From contig JAISHO010000037.1 of the NCBI GenBank assembly GCA_031262485.1, positions 59,166 to 123,165 on the forward strand: a DNA stretch of 64,000 nucleotides, written 5' to 3'. Below are positions 10,461 through 18,388 of this stretch, in pieces (position 1 is the stretch's first letter; every line of letters begins with the position of its first letter). The translations under genes were made by a program, and so were the position numbers. A model generated the notes under the pieces. The model saw nothing but the letters and a program-made list of their open reading frames with translations. It was not told where the DNA came from and searched no databases. The stretch comes from Propionibacteriaceae bacterium (lineage in GTDB: Bacteria > Actinomycetota > Actinomycetes > Propionibacteriales > Propionibacteriaceae).

Positions 10461-10997
10461 CTACTTCTGTGTCGGATCGGACGTGCTCGTCGGGTCGGTC
10501 GTCGCCTCCACGCTCGATTCTAAAGCGCTGTCGCCAATCGAGTGCTCGGAGGCCGACGCGGTCGGCGTGTCCGGCGTCGTGTAGCCGGCCGGGGCCGATT
10601 CCGAGGAAGGGACGGCGCCGATGCCGCCGTCGAGTGAACCGGTGAGCGCGGCCGGGCTGTCGGGGATCTCGATGCCGGCGAGGTCGTCGTCGATCTCCGC
10701 GCCCTCGTCGGCGTATTCGAATTCCTCGTCGTCGGGGCCGACGACCTGTTTGATGGCGATGCGCGAGACGGTGAGATCGACCCCCGGGGAGATCTCGAGG
10801 ATGATTTGGTTCTCCCCGAGGTGACGGATCGTGCCGTAGATCCCCGAGGTCAGCATGACTCGTTTGCCGGGCTCCATGCTGTTGTTGAGTTCATCTTGCG
10901 CATCCTTGATGCGTTGCTGCTGCTTCTTCATCGAACGCGACATCATAAAGATGACGCCAATGATGATGAGCAGGAAAATCAGGGTCATCGGATCCAT
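10461..10997 (-). CDS. yajC: Preprotein translocase accessory subunit YajC
   Basis: Small single-pass membrane protein that associates with SecDF. The 178 residues start with a membrane helix (LIFLLIIIGVIFMMS), then a basic segment SMKKQQQRIKDAQDELN, then the conserved soluble core (GKRVMLTSGIYGTIRHLGEN ... ISRIAIKQVV-like). The C-terminal 80 residues are a Ser/Thr/Asp-rich low-complexity tail not seen in the E. coli protein (110 residues). The ATG at 10997 lies about 12 bases after GAAGGAG; a second in-frame ATG follows three codons later and would be even farther from the ribosome site. Confidence 0.92.
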   Translation of the reverse strand: MDPMTLIFLLIIIGVIFMMSRSMKKQQQRIKDAQDELNNSMEPGKRVMLTSGIYGTIRHLGENQIILEISPGVDLTVSRIAIKQVVGPDDEEFEYADEGAEIDDDLAGIEIPDSPAALTGSLDGGIGAVPSSESAPAGYTTPDTPTASASEHSIGDSALESSVEATTDPTSTSDPTQK

Positions 10998-11060
10998 GAC
11001 GGCGTACTTACTCCTTCGGGGCGGCCAGCATCCAGTTGTTTCCGGACGGCAGACCGGGTC

Positions 11061-11089
11061 AGCTTACCGGCGACACCAGGAATTCCCAA
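11061..11089 (-). promoter_or_regulatory. Candidate promoter for yajC-secDF-apt
   Basis: On the reverse strand, TTGGGA (11084-11089) and TAAGCT (11061-11066) are 17 bases apart in the 221-base gap between ruvB and yajC. The -10 fits TANNNT and the -35 keeps TTG. It would give a leader of about 55 bases before yajC. Confidence 0.45.
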
Positions 11090-11218
11090 GAATGCGAGCG
11101 TCGGCCGATTCCGGTTGAGTCGCTGGGCCCCACCGGGCGCCACGAACACAGCACTTGAGGCGCGACGGACCACTAGCCACTTCCTGGGGAATCGGGCCTC
11201 CCCTCCCACCTCCGGGGA

Positions 11219-12244
11219 TCAGGAGGCGAACAGGCCGCTGTGGACCGGAGGCGTGAGCCCGAGGTGGGCGAAGCCAGCGTCGGTCGCGACCCGCCCGCGA
11301 GGCGTGCGCATGAGCAAGCCGAGGCGCACGAGGAAGGGTTCGGCGACGTCGGCGACCGTCTCGGCCTCCTCCCCCACCGCGATGGCGAGGGTGCTGAGCC
11401 CGACGGGGCCGCCGCCGAATTTGCGGCAAATGGCGTCGAGGACGTCGCGGTCGAGGCGATCGAGGCCGAGTTGGTCGACTTCGAAGAGGTCGAGGGCCTC
11501 GTGGGCGATGGCTGGTGTGAGCTCCCCCCCGGTGCGGACCTCGGCGAAATCCCGCACGCGGCGCAGCAACCGGTTGGCGATCCGAGGGGTGCCGCGGGAG
11601 CGGGAGGCGATGGCGGAGGCGGTCGGCTCGTCGCACGAGACCCCGAGCATCCGCGAGGACCGCATGACGATGGCGGTCAACGTGTCGGTGTCGTAGAACT
11701 CGAGTTGAGCGGTGAAGCCGAAGCGATCGCGCAGCGGCCCGGGCAGCAGACCCATCCGGGTGGTCGCCCCGACGAGGGTGAAGGGAGGGATGTCGAGCGG
11801 GATGGCGGTGGCGCCGGGTCCCTTGCCGACGACGACGTCGACCCGGAAATCCTCCATGGCGAGGTAGAGCATCTCCTCCGCCGGACGCGACATGCGGTGG
11901 ATCTCGTCAAGGAAGAAGACTTCGCCCTCGCTCAAGCCGGAGAGAATGGCGGCCAGATCGCCGGCGTGCTGGATGGCCGGGCCGGAGGACATCCGCAACG
12001 GAGCGCCCATCTCGTGGGCGATGATCATCGCCAGCGTCGTCTTGCCGAGGCCGGGGGGCCCGCACAGGAGGACATGATCGGCGACGGCGCCACGCCCGCG
12101 GGCGGCCGAGAGGATGAGATCGAGTTGATCCTTGACCCGGGGTTGGCCTTGGAACTCGCTCAGCTGGGTCGGGCGCAAGGCGGCTTCGACCGCCTGCTCC
12201 GACGGATCGGCCAGGGGGTCGAGGGGCGAGGGCTCGGTGATCAT
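11219..12244 (-). CDS. ruvB: Holliday junction branch migration ATPase RuvB
   Basis: Hexameric AAA+ motor that drives branch migration with RuvA. The 341 residues have the RuvB start block [19 protein letters not shown], Walker [10 protein letters not shown] (about residue 63), Walker B FLDEIHR, sensor 1 [11 protein letters not shown], the arginine finger region GPLRDRFGF and a C-terminal winged helix ([17 protein letters not shown]). It is last of the ruvC-ruvA-ruvB cluster; a gap of 117 bases separates it from ruvA. Confidence 0.97.
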   Translation of the reverse strand: MITEPSPLDPLADPSEQAVEAALRPTQLSEFQGQPRVKDQLDLILSAARGRGAVADHVLLCGPPGLGKTTLAMIIAHEMGAPLRMSSGPAIQHAGDLAAILSGLSEGEVFFLDEIHRMSRPAEEMLYLAMEDFRVDVVVGKGPGATAIPLDIPPFTLVGATTRMGLLPGPLRDRFGFTAQLEFYDTDTLTAIVMRSSRMLGVSCDEPTASAIASRSRGTPRIANRLLRRVRDFAEVRTGGELTPAIAHEALDLFEVDQLGLDRLDRDVLDAICRKFGGGPVGLSTLAIAVGEEAETVADVAEPFLVRLGLLMRTPRGRVATDAGFAHLGLTPPVHSGLFAS

Positions 12245-12361
12245 CGGTGCTCATCCTATCCGTGGGCTCCGTCAACCGTTCGAACGGACCTTCGAATCCA
12301 TCGTGTGGCGTGTGTCGGATGGCTCTCCCCGACGCGGGGACGAGCGGAGAGCAGCCAGATC

Positions 12362-12964
12362 TCAGCCTTTCGCCAGGCTGCGTAGCGCCGCCCGCATGAG
12401 CACGCCGACTGGAGCGGAGGGGTCGGCTTCGGCGACGGGCGCGACGGCGTCGGCGGCTGCTTTGGCTTCGGCGGCCGAGTATCCGAGACCACGCAAGCCG
12501 GAGGCGACCTGCTCGTGCCATCCCGCGCCGGACGCGACGGGAGCCGCCGGAGTGTCGGCGTCGATGAGCGGGGCTTTGTCCTTCAGTTCGAGGATGAGCC
12601 GTTGGGCGACTTTGCGCCCGACTCCGCTGACCGCCATGAGGGGGGCGACGTCTTCGCGGCTGAGGGCGTCTTTGAGCTGCCCGGCGTCCAGAGTCGTCAG
12701 GATCGACAGCGCCAGTTTCGGACCCACACCGGAAGCGGATTGGAGGAGGACGAAACAGTCGCGATCCGAGGCGGTGGCGAAACCGTAGAGAGTGAGGGCG
12801 TCCTCTCGCACGACCAGCGTGGTGGCGAGACGAGCGGTCTGCCCGACCCTGAGATCGGCCACCGTCGGCGGAGGGCACCAGACGGTCAAACCAATGCCGG
12901 AGACTTCGATGACGGCGAAGCTAGGCCCGGTGGTGGCGACGACGCCTTCGACGGAGGCGATCAT
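12362..12964 (-). CDS. ruvA: Holliday junction DNA helicase subunit RuvA
   Basis: Binds four-way junctions and loads RuvB. The 200 residues show the N-terminal OB fold ([25 protein letters not shown] split across the start), two helix-hairpin-helix regions ([17 protein letters not shown] and [22 protein letters not shown]) and a C-terminal RuvB-binding domain ([15 protein letters not shown]). The ATG at 12964 overlaps the ruvC stop as ATGA; the longer open frame upstream is only the antisense or alternate frame of ruvC. Confidence 0.96.
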   Translation of the reverse strand: MIASVEGVVATTGPSFAVIEVSGIGLTVWCPPPTVADLRVGQTARLATTLVVREDALTLYGFATASDRDCFVLLQSASGVGPKLALSILTTLDAGQLKDALSREDVAPLMAVSGVGRKVAQRLILELKDKAPLIDADTPAAPVASGAGWHEQVASGLRGLGYSAAEAKAAADAVAPVAEADPSAPVGVLMRAALRSLAKG

Positions 12965-13563
12965 GAGCGGCTCCCGGTGCGGGGACGGGCCCGGGCGTCT
13001 TGCTCCTGGGCGGGGATGCGGCTGGTTGAGCGAGCGTTGCGGGCCGACATGGCGCCGTCGAGGCGTCGCTTCGCCTCCTCGATCCGATCGGACGCGCTCC
13101 CCCGCCAGGAATGGCAGATGGCGAGCGCGACGGCGTCGGCGGCGTCGGCCGGGCTGGGCGGCGCGTCGAGTTTGAGGATGCGCATGACCATGTGGCCGAC
13201 TTGAGCTTTGTCGGCTCGACCGGAACCGGTGATGGCGGCTTTGACCTCGGAGGGGGTGTGGGTCGCGACGGGCAGATCGTGCCGGGCGGCCACGAGCAAG
13301 GCGATGGCGGCGGCTTGGGCGGTGCCGATGACCGTCATGACATTGTGCTGCGCGAAGACCCGTTCGACGGCGACGACGTCGGGCTGGATCCGCCCGACCC
13401 ATTCCTCCAATCCTTGTTCCAAGGTGAGGAGGCGACGAGAGATCTCCTCCCCGGCATCGGTTCGGATGACACCGACATCGACGAGGCTGGCTCGTCCGGG
13501 ACGACCCTCGACGGCGCCGACGCCGCAACGGGTCAGCCCCGGGTCGACGCCGAGCACACGCAC
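12961..13563 (-). CDS. ruvC: Crossover junction endodeoxyribonuclease RuvC
   Basis: Resolves Holliday junctions by paired nicks. In the 200 residues the four acidic catalytic positions can be traced: Asp7 in [12 protein letters not shown], Glu in [12 protein letters not shown] (about residue 68), and the C-terminal pair in [15 protein letters not shown] (about 141-146). The basic C-terminal tail (about 30 residues) is longer than in E. coli RuvC. It is 30 bases downstream of yebC and coupled to ruvA by a four-base overlap. Confidence 0.96.
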   Translation of the reverse strand: MRVLGVDPGLTRCGVGAVEGRPGRASLVDVGVIRTDAGEEISRRLLTLEQGLEEWVGRIQPDVVAVERVFAQHNVMTVIGTAQAAAIALLVAARHDLPVATHTPSEVKAAITGSGRADKAQVGHMVMRILKLDAPPSPADAADAVALAICHSWRGSASDRIEEAKRRLDGAMSARNARSTSRIPAQEQDARARPRTGSRS

Positions 13564-13593
13564 GGAGGCCGCCTCGCTCTCTACCTCAGGGGA

Positions 13594-14364
13594 TTATTCG
13601 TCGTCCAGCTGAGCTTCGATCTCCTCGGGGACGTCCTCGTTGGAGTAGACGTCTTGGACGTCGTCGATGTCGTCGAGGGCGTCGAGGATGCGGAAGAGTT
13701 TGCGGGCGACGTCGGCGTCCTCGACGGCCTGGGTGAAGCTGGGCACGAAAGCGACGTCGGCGGAGTCGTAGTCGATGCCGGCTTCCTGGATCGCCTTGCG
13801 GACCTCGACGACCTGGGCCGGGTCGCAGACGATCTCGAAGTTCTCGCCCTCGTCGGTGATCGATTCTGGATCAGCGTCGAGGGTGGCCTCCATGAGGTCG
13901 AGTTCGGTGACCTCGCGGCCGTCCTGCTTCTTCGCCACCTCGATGACGCCCTTGCGGGAGAAGAGGCGCTGGACGGAGCCGACGTCGGCCATGGTGCCAC
14001 CGGCCCGAGTGACGGCGGTGCGCACGTCGGAGGCGGAACGGTTGCGGTTGTCCGTCAGGCATTCAATGAGGATGGCGACGCCGGCCGGGCCGTAGGCCTC
14101 GTACATGATCGTCTGCCAATCGGCCCCGCCCGACTCGGCGCCGGAGCCACGCTTGACGGCGCGTTCAATGTTGTCAGCGGGGACGGACGTCTTCTTCGCC
14201 TTCTGAATCGCGTCGTAGAGGGTGGGGTTGCCGGCCGGGTCCCCCCCGCCGGTGCGGGCGGCGACTTCGATGTTCTTGATGAGCTTGGCGAACAGCTTGC
14301 CCCGCTTGGCATCGATAGCGGCCTTCTTATGCTTCGTGGTCGCCCATTTGGAATGGCCGGACAT
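13594..14364 (-). CDS. yebC: YebC/PmpR family regulator
   Basis: Member of the YebC family, known both as DNA-binding regulators and, in some bacteria, as factors that relieve ribosome stalling at proline runs. The 256 residues start with the signature [24 protein letters not shown] and contain [18 protein letters not shown] and [22 protein letters not shown]. The start ATG at 14364 has GAGGAGAGG a few bases upstream. It leads the yebC-ruvCAB unit, as in many bacteria. Confidence 0.95.
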   Translation of the reverse strand: MSGHSKWATTKHKKAAIDAKRGKLFAKLIKNIEVAARTGGGDPAGNPTLYDAIQKAKKTSVPADNIERAVKRGSGAESGGADWQTIMYEAYGPAGVAILIECLTDNRNRSASDVRTAVTRAGGTMADVGSVQRLFSRKGVIEVAKKQDGREVTELDLMEATLDADPESITDEGENFEIVCDPAQVVEVRKAIQEAGIDYDSADVAFVPSFTQAVEDADVARKLFRILDALDDIDDVQDVYSNEDVPEEIEAQLDDE

Positions 14365-14444
14365 ACGTTTCCTCTCCTCGGTGGCGCGATACTGCCCTAA
14401 TCAACCGCTAACTCTAGACGATCGAAGCCACCAGGGTGGGGACG

Positions 14445-14450
14445 TAAACT
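14445..14450 (+). promoter_or_regulatory. Candidate leaderless -10 element for mshA
   Basis: TAAACT lies six bases before the mshA ATG at 14457. This spacing would put the transcription start on or next to the start codon. A weak TCGAAG is 17 bases upstream. No Shine-Dalgarno is present. Confidence 0.5.
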
Positions 14451-14456
14451 GGACTC

Positions 14457-15797
14457 ATGCCAGAAACCGGCCCGCTCGGGACCGCCTCGCCTCACTCCAC
14501 ACCATCACCATCGTCTCCCCCACCGCCCGACTCGGCGCGGATCGCGTCCTCAGGCGTCGGACCGCTGCGTGCCGCCCCCTTGCGTGTCGCGATGGTGTCG
14601 ATGCACACCTCCCCGCTGGCCTCACCGGGGGCCGGCGACGCGGGAGGGATGAACATCGTCGAGTGGCATGAGGCGCTCGCCTTGGCGGCGTTGGGACATG
14701 AGGTCGACCTCATCACCCGCCGGGGAGACCCCGCTCAGCCGGACGCCGTCGAAGTGGCCGACGGCGTCACGGTGCGCCACCTCACCGCCGGCCCCGAGTC
14801 GGCGTTGCCGAAATCTCAGATCGACGCCCACATCCCCCAGTTCGCGGCCGGCTTGGCCGAACTGGGCCCCTACGACCTTTATCACTCGCACCATTGGATG
14901 AGTGGGATGGCCGCCTTGCCGCTGGCCCATGAGCGCGGCGTGCCTCATATTCAGAGCTATCACTCGGTGGCGGCTCTTCCGGGTTCCATTCTCAGCGATG
15001 GGGAGCCGCCGGAGTCGCCCGGACGCGTTCCCGGCGAGGCCTACCTTTCCCAGGAGTCCGACCTCGTCGTCGCGATCTCAGCCGCCGAGGCGGACACCGT
15101 CGTGAGTCGGTGCGGAGCCAACCCCTGCCGCGTCGCCATCGTCCCCCCGGGTGTCGACACCTCTCTTTTCCATCCTCTGGCCGATCCGGTCGCTGAGGGG
15201 GACGGCGGGCGCGCGACCGTCTTCTTCGCCGGGCGTCTCCAACCGCTCAAGGGGCCCGATCTCGCCATCGCCGCCGTCGCCCACGTCGATCCGGCGATCC
15301 GGCCCCGCCTCGTCATCGCCGGGGCGGTCAGCCAAGATTTCGCCGATTACGCCGAGGAGTTGCGCCGTCTCGTCGACGAGCACGGCTTGGCCGACGACGT
15401 CGAGTTCATCGGCCCCCAGCCGCGCCCTGATCTGGCCCGGTGGTTGCGCCGCTCCCAGATCTGTCTGGTGCCGAGCCACTCGGAGACCTTCGGCCTCATC
15501 GCCCTCGAGGCGGCCGCCTCCGGCACTCCCGTCATCGCCGCCGCCGCCGGCGGTCTGCGCGAAGCCGTCGTCCACGGCGAGTCGGGGCAGTTGATGGATT
15601 CACGCCGTCCCCAGGATTGGGCCGACGCCATCACCCGCTTGCTGAGCGACCCTGCCAGGTTGACCCGCATGGGCGTGGTGGCACGCATCCACGCCCGCCG
15701 CTTCACCTGGGAACGCACGGCGAGAGAGTTGGAGAGCCTCTACCGCAAGGCGGTGTTGTGTGGAGGTCGCTGTAACGAGGAGGTCGAATGGCTCTGA
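14457..15797 (+). CDS. mshA: D-inositol-3-phosphate N-acetylglucosaminyltransferase MshA
   Basis: GT4-family retaining glycosyltransferase for the first step of mycothiol synthesis: UDP-GlcNAc plus inositol 3-phosphate. The signature [20 protein letters not shown] (residues about 47-66) is the MshA substrate loop, and the UDP-sugar site appears as ETFGLIALEAAASGTPVIAA near residues 343-362. The first 40 residues are Pro/Ser-rich and may be an unneeded extension; GTG and ATG codons near 14589-14598 would give a shorter form. It overlaps mshB by ten bases. PimA, which sits near yebC in other actinobacteria, was considered, but PimA lacks this MHTSP...DAGGMN loop. Confidence 0.88.
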   Translation: MPETGPLGTASPHSTPSPSSPPPPDSARIASSGVGPLRAAPLRVAMVSMHTSPLASPGAGDAGGMNIVEWHEALALAALGHEVDLITRRGDPAQPDAVEVADGVTVRHLTAGPESALPKSQIDAHIPQFAAGLAELGPYDLYHSHHWMSGMAALPLAHERGVPHIQSYHSVAALPGSILSDGEPPESPGRVPGEAYLSQESDLVVAISAAEADTVVSRCGANPCRVAIVPPGVDTSLFHPLADPVAEGDGGRATVFFAGRLQPLKGPDLAIAAVAHVDPAIRPRLVIAGAVSQDFADYAEELRRLVDEHGLADDVEFIGPQPRPDLARWLRRSQICLVPSHSETFGLIALEAAASGTPVIAAAAGGLREAVVHGESGQLMDSRRPQDWADAITRLLSDPARLTRMGVVARIHARRFTWERTARELESLYRKAVLCGGRCNEEVEWL

Positions 15798-16546
15798 GAC
15801 GGACGTTCCGTTTCCTTTTCGTCCACGCCCATCCGGATGACGAGACGCTGTCGACCGGCGCCCTCATCCTCGGCTTGGAACGGGCCGGGCACTCCTGCGC
15901 CGTCCTCACAGCGACGCGGGGCGAGCGGGGCGAGGTCGTCGCCGGCTCACTGCCCCACGACGCCGATCTCGTGGCTTCCCGAGCCCTTGAACGCTCCCGC
16001 GCCATCGCCGCCCTCGGCGCCCACGACGCCGGCTGGCTCGGCGAGACGCCGAACCGTCAAACGGGCTCACTGGATCGCGTCTACGCCGACTCCGGGATGA
16101 GGTGGATCACCGAGACACTCGCCGGCCCCGCGCCCGACGCTCCCGCTGACGCTTTCACGCGGGCCGATCCCGCCGAGGCGACCGACGATCTCGTCGCCGC
16201 CATCGCCGCGCTCCCCCGACCGCTCATCTTCCCCGAACCAGAACTCATCCTCGTCAGCTACGCCGCCGACGGCGGCTACGGCCATCCCGACCATGTCCGC
16301 TGCCATGAGATCACCCGCGCCGCTGCGAAGCGCCTGAGCCTCCCCTTCGCCGAGATCACGACGGATCGCACGACGACGACCGCCTGGTACGAGGCCGGCG
16401 ACGACCTCGACCGACTCCGTGAGGCGCACATCGCCTACCCCAGCCAATTCACCGTCGTCGGCGACGAGATCCACCACGTCGGCGGGCAGGTGGACCGTAT
16501 GGTCGTGGAGGCTGGGCTTCACTTCGTCGAACCATGCGATGAGTGA
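15788..16546 (+). CDS. mshB: 1D-myo-inositol 2-acetamido-2-deoxy-glucopyranoside deacetylase MshB
   Basis: Zinc PIG-L family deacetylase for the second mycothiol step (GlcNAc-Ins to GlcN-Ins). It has 252 residues. The zinc site and base are visible: FVHAHPDDET (about 9-18) and GGYGHPDHV (about 157-165). Other MshB-like landmarks are TRGERGEVV, RSRAIAALGAHDAGWLG and YADSGMRW. It is about 50 residues shorter than mycobacterial MshB, with the loss in the C-terminal half. The ten-base overlap with mshA makes a two-gene mycothiol operon, which supports the call over the related Mca amidase. Confidence 0.87.
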   Translation: MALRRTFRFLFVHAHPDDETLSTGALILGLERAGHSCAVLTATRGERGEVVAGSLPHDADLVASRALERSRAIAALGAHDAGWLGETPNRQTGSLDRVYADSGMRWITETLAGPAPDAPADAFTRADPAEATDDLVAAIAALPRPLIFPEPELILVSYAADGGYGHPDHVRCHEITRAAAKRLSLPFAEITTDRTTTTAWYEAGDDLDRLREAHIAYPSQFTVVGDEIHHVGGQVDRMVVEAGLHFVEPCDE

Positions 16547-16671
16547 CGAATCCTTCGTGATGCCACACCTTCTCGGGGTGGTCGGCTCCCCTCGGACTCA
16601 CGACCGACCCTGGACCGAAAAGCGCAGGCGATGAGAACCTGGCCAGGCAACCAATGCTCAGGAGTGTCGGA

Positions 16672-17403
16672 TCAGTCCTCTTCCGCCGCGACGAGGGCGA
16701 GCGCCTGTTTGAGGGTGACATTGCCGAGGTAGAGGGCGGTGCCGATGATGGCGGCGTCGACGCCGAGGCGGTTGAGCGCTCGGACTTTGGCGATGTCGTC
16801 GAGGGTGGCGATGCCGCCGGAGGCGGTGATGGGGGTCTGTGTCAGTTCGGCGACGTGGCGCAGGAGTTCGAGGTTGGGGCCTGACATCATGCCGTCGGAT
16901 TCGACGTCGGTGACGACGTACCGGGCGCAGCCGGCGGCGTCGAAACGGGTGATCGTCTCCTCGAGTGTGCCGCCCTCGGTCGTCCAACCGCGGGCGGCGA
17001 GATGCTCGCCACGGACGTCGAGGCTGATGGCGATCTTCTCGCCGTAGCGCTTGATGATCTCCTCGCACCATTGGGGGTTCTCGATCGCGGCGGTGCCAAT
17101 GGCGACCCGGGCGCACCCGGTGGCCAGAGCCCGCTCGAGCGAGGCGTCGTCGCGGATGCCGCCCGTCACCTCAAGGAGGATGTCGACCTCGGATGCGATC
17201 CGCGCGACGATCTCGGCGTTCTCGCCCCGCCCGAAAGCGGCGTCGAGGTCGACGAGATGGAGCCATTCGGCGCCCTCGTCGCGCCACCGTTGGGCGGCTT
17301 GGACGGGATCGCCGAAGACCTTCTCGGATTCGGAGACGCCTTGGACCAATTGGACGGCGCGCCCCTGTTGGATGTCGACGGCGGGAAGGAGAGTCAAAGT
17401 CAC
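16672..17403 (-). CDS. priA: ProFAR isomerase, probably bifunctional PriA (HisA/TrpF)
   Basis: A (beta/alpha)8 barrel that isomerises ProFAR in histidine synthesis and, in PriA form, also PRA in tryptophan synthesis. It has 243 residues. Catalytic aspartates are Asp10 (LLPAVDIQQGR) and Asp170 (VVTDVESDGM). The phosphate sites are EVTGGIR and TASGGIAT. The ARGW segment at residues 137-140 matches the Arg-Gly-Trp loop used by mycobacterial PriA for the TrpF reaction. The start is the GTG at 17403, since TAGACT precedes it by seven bases; the longer frame to 17568 has no support. No other histidine gene is adjacent. Confidence 0.88.
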   Translation of the reverse strand: MTLTLLPAVDIQQGRAVQLVQGVSESEKVFGDPVQAAQRWRDEGAEWLHLVDLDAAFGRGENAEIVARIASEVDILLEVTGGIRDDASLERALATGCARVAIGTAAIENPQWCEEIIKRYGEKIAISLDVRGEHLAARGWTTEGGTLEETITRFDAAGCARYVVTDVESDGMMSGPNLELLRHVAELTQTPITASGGIATLDDIAKVRALNRLGVDAAIIGTALYLGNVTLKQALALVAAEED

Positions 17404-17410
17404 GTCACTC

Positions 17411-17416
17411 AGTCTA
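17411..17416 (-). promoter_or_regulatory. Candidate leaderless -10 element for priA
   Basis: On the reverse strand TAGACT is followed by seven bases and the GTG start at 17403. There is no Shine-Dalgarno, and the upstream CTGTTT at a 17-base spacing is only a weak -35. Confidence 0.5.
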
Positions 17417-17542
17417 GAGACCACCACTGACAGAAACAGGAGTTTATTCCAGGTGCGGACGGGAAACGCCGACGCAAAGTGGCGGAAACAAAGGCGACGT
17501 AGGCTGTCGCCGATCTCATCCACGCGAGCGAAGGAGACCGTC

Positions 17543-18250
17543 ATGCCCATGCCGATGATCGGCGTCACCCCCTTGTGGGACGACGCCCGAGACTCCCTGT
17601 GGATGCTTCCCGGGTATCACGAGGGGATTCTCGCTGCCGGCGGTTTACCCGTCACCCTGCCGTTGACGGCGGCGCCGGAAGTGATCGCGCTGCTCGTCGA
17701 ACGATGCCACGGCTTCCTCTTCACCGGCGGGCAGGACGTCGACCCGAAGGTGTACGGGGAGAGGAACGAGGGGTTGACGGGAGAGATCTCACAGGCCCGC
17801 GATGACCAGGAGAAAGCCTTGCTCGAAGCGGCCCTGGCCGCAGGCAAGCCGGTGTTCGGGATCTGCCGGGGCATCCAGATCATCAACGCCCTGCTCGGCG
17901 GTTCGCTCTATCAAGATCTCCCCCGCCAGCTTCCCGGGGTCCTCGTCCACGCCGGCGACCCTGGGGGCCCGATCGCGACCCATGAGGTGGAGCTGACGGG
18001 CGAACTGAGCGATCTCGCCGGAACCGAGACGGCGGTCGTCAACAGCTACCACCACCAAGGGGTGCGACAGGTCGCGCCGGGGCTGAGCGTCGTGGCGCGG
18101 GCGCCGGACGGCCTCGTCGAGGCCGTCGTCCGTGACGGCGAGCCGTTCTGTTGGGCCGTTCAATGGCATCCGGAGTGCTCGCTCGACGATCCGCTCAGCC
18201 AAGCGCTTTTCCGTCGCTTCGTCGAGGCCTGCGCGGGCTCGGCTGCTTAA
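17543..18250 (+). CDS. Class I glutamine amidotransferase (peptidase C26, PuuD-like)
   Basis: Predicted gamma-glutamyl hydrolase of the PuuD / gamma-glutamyl-GABA hydrolase group. In 235 residues it has the C26 nucleophile elbow PVFGICRGIQIINALLGG (Cys near residue 108), the family motif GFLFTGGQDVDP, NSYHHQGV and the catalytic His-Glu pair in AVQWHPECS. The start ATG at 17543 follows AAGGAG by six bases; a second ATG is two codons on. There is no synthase domain or partner, so it acts alone on a small gamma-glutamyl compound, but the substrate (GABA conjugate or other) cannot be read from the sequence. It diverges from priA. Confidence 0.8.
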   Translation: MPMPMIGVTPLWDDARDSLWMLPGYHEGILAAGGLPVTLPLTAAPEVIALLVERCHGFLFTGGQDVDPKVYGERNEGLTGEISQARDDQEKALLEAALAAGKPVFGICRGIQIINALLGGSLYQDLPRQLPGVLVHAGDPGGPIATHEVELTGELSDLAGTETAVVNSYHHQGVRQVAPGLSVVARAPDGLVEAVVRDGEPFCWAVQWHPECSLDDPLSQALFRRFVEACAGSAA

Positions 18251-18376
18251 GAGGACCATTCTCTTTTCTGAGACCCGCTCCCCCACGGCCTATCGGAGGC
18301 TCGCCACCGTGGACGGCTCTCGTCATCGTCCGGCCATCGTGTCGGGCGCGTGGGATGGAATGTCCGAGCTTCACCG

Positions 18377-18382
18377 TAGAGT
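18377..18382 (+). promoter_or_regulatory. Candidate leaderless -10 element for the ABC exporter pair
   Basis: TAGAGT is followed by six bases (TCACGG) and the GTG start at 18389. No Shine-Dalgarno is present. No convincing -35 is seen. Confidence 0.45.
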
Positions 18383-18388
18383 TCACGG

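Noticed and set aside
14457..15797. PimA or other mannosyltransferase for the gene beside yebC
   Set aside because: The MHTSP...DAGGMN loop and the overlapping PIG-L deacetylase gene fit MshA, not PimA.
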